Shown here: one piece after another, positions 63,432 to 64,000 of the stretch
Layout of the letters: every line of letters starts with the position of its first letter
Numbering within the stretch: the first letter of the stretch is position 1
Source of the DNA: Rhodospirillales bacterium
GTDB taxonomy: Bacteria; Pseudomonadota; Alphaproteobacteria; Rhodospirillales; Thalassospiraceae
DNA: 64,000 nucleotides
Reading direction: 5' to 3'
Assembly: GCA_019634165.1 (NCBI GenBank)
Contig: JAHQVT010000006.1
Coordinates: 248,001 to 312,000 of the forward strand
Made by a program: the position numbers and the translations under genes
Notes under the pieces: model-generated
The model's input: only the letters and a program-made list of their open reading frames with translations
Database searches by the model: none
Told to the model about the DNA's origin: nothing

Positions 63432-64000
63432 GTGATCGAAAGTGTTGTCGCCAGTTCTGCGACGCCAATGCAGATGTGGATGGTTCTTGCACTTGTTGCT
63501 GGATCGCTTGTTCTGTACGGGCTTGAACGCATTTCGCTTGAGCTGACCAGCATGGCGCTGATCGCGACCTTGTTGCTGTTTTTCAATTTCTTCCCGCTTC
63601 TTGATGCCAATGGATCAAACCTTCTTGGCCCGGATACCATTATGTCGGGCTTTGCCAATCCGGCATTGCTGACAGTTTTGTCGTTGCTTGTCATCGGGCA
63701 GGGCATGGTTTTGACCGGTGGCGTGAGTTACATCGCCGGATTGATCACTGAACATGGTGGCAAAAACGCGTCTGTTGCGATTTTTGTCGGCCTGTTTGTT
63801 GTGATGCTGATGTCGGCATTTCTGAATAATACGCCCGTCGTTGTTATCTTTATTCCAATTATTCAGGCACTTGCGGAGCGTATTGAACGTTCGCCAAGTG
63901 CTTTGATGATCCCGCTTTCCTATGCAGCCATTCTGGGTGGGATGACGACCCTGATTGGGTCTTCGACCAACCTTTTGGTATCAAGCTCGCTGATTGAACT
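63432..64000 (+). CDS. SLC13/CitMHS-type permease, N-terminal part
   Basis: Open to the window edge, about 189 residues seen. The GTG start has AGGGGA ten bases upstream. The frame begins VIESVVASSATPMQMWMVLA and is strongly hydrophobic: several helices, with SAFLNNTPVVVIFIPII and ILGGMTTLIGSSTNLLVSSSL, the family signature for sodium/anion symporters with TrkA-C domains. Substrates of relatives include dicarboxylates, sulfate and citrate. It may start a new transcript after the PhzF terminator. Confidence 0.85.
   Translation, partial: MIESVVASSATPMQMWMVLALVAGSLVLYGLERISLELTSMALIATLLLFFNFFPLLDANGSNLLGPDTIMSGFANPALLTVLSLLVIGQGMVLTGGVSYIAGLITEHGGKNASVAIFVGLFVVMLMSAFLNNTPVVVIFIPIIQALAERIERSPSALMIPLSYAAILGGMTTLIGSSTNLLVSSSLIE

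Overview
The window looks like a chromosomal segment of a marine-type alphaproteobacterium, probably Rhodospirillales and close to Thalassospira (genus is inference). The signs are cysteine-poor L32 and L36 ribosomal proteins of the alphaproteobacterial form, a TIGR02186 membrane protein beside a TauE-type permease, DUF2336 and DUF1127 proteins, an M20 dipeptidase and many c-di-GMP proteins. Base composition is near half GC. No tRNA, rRNA, prophage, CRISPR array or complete insertion sequence was seen.

Layout. 0-3.2 kb: end of a TonB-dependent siderophore receptor, a YitT-type membrane protein, an aldo/keto reductase. 3.4-7.7 kb: a zinc-starvation block. A Zur-type repressor gene heads zur-znuC-znuB and faces hisI-cobW, with a palindromic operator candidate between them. 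CobW and ZnuC both carry very long histidine-rich stretches. A 266-bp MITE-like element sits between cobW and its terminator. 7.7-17.2 kb: small membrane proteins, a SulP transporter fused to STAS and cyclic-nucleotide-binding domains, cystathionine beta-lyase, a threonine dehydratase-like enzyme, then a minus-strand run (sulfurtransferase, two GNATs, rpmF) and an AlaX-type editing protein. 17.4-18.9 kb: two unrecognised genes that share a winged-helix-like layout and promoter motifs.

19-29 kb: metabolic and transport genes (S4 protein, radical SAM protein, LysE exporter, lactate permease with a coupled 52-residue membrane protein, luciferase-like oxidoreductase, a divergent LysR/MFS pair, cysteine synthase, ADP-ribose pyrophosphatase). 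29-43 kb: PAS-GGDEF protein, GNAT, PepD-type dipeptidase, J-domain/SH3 protein, methyltransferase-like protein, rpmJ, membrane-bound class III cyclase, Lrp regulator divergent from a saccharopine dehydrogenase-like gene, TPR-glycosyltransferase. 43-46 kb: stress protein, TIGR02186, TauE permease, divergent TusA, ElaA-type GNAT. 46-54 kb: DUF2336, GGDEF and EAL genes in one run, an AT-rich Tat-type amine oxidase, another GGDEF protein. 54-58 kb: lipoprotein, SPOR protein, Lon-like protease. 58-63 kb: a MocR-type regulator divergent from DUF1127, a threonine dehydratase-like enzyme, a PLP decarboxylase and a PhzF-type enzyme, which looks like an uncharacterised amino-acid catabolic unit. The window ends inside an SLC13-type permease.

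The best candidates for something undescribed are the MocR/dehydratase/decarboxylase/PhzF unit, the paired winged-helix genes at 17.5-18.8 kb, the histidine-expanded zinc regulon, and the 52-residue partner of the lactate permease.
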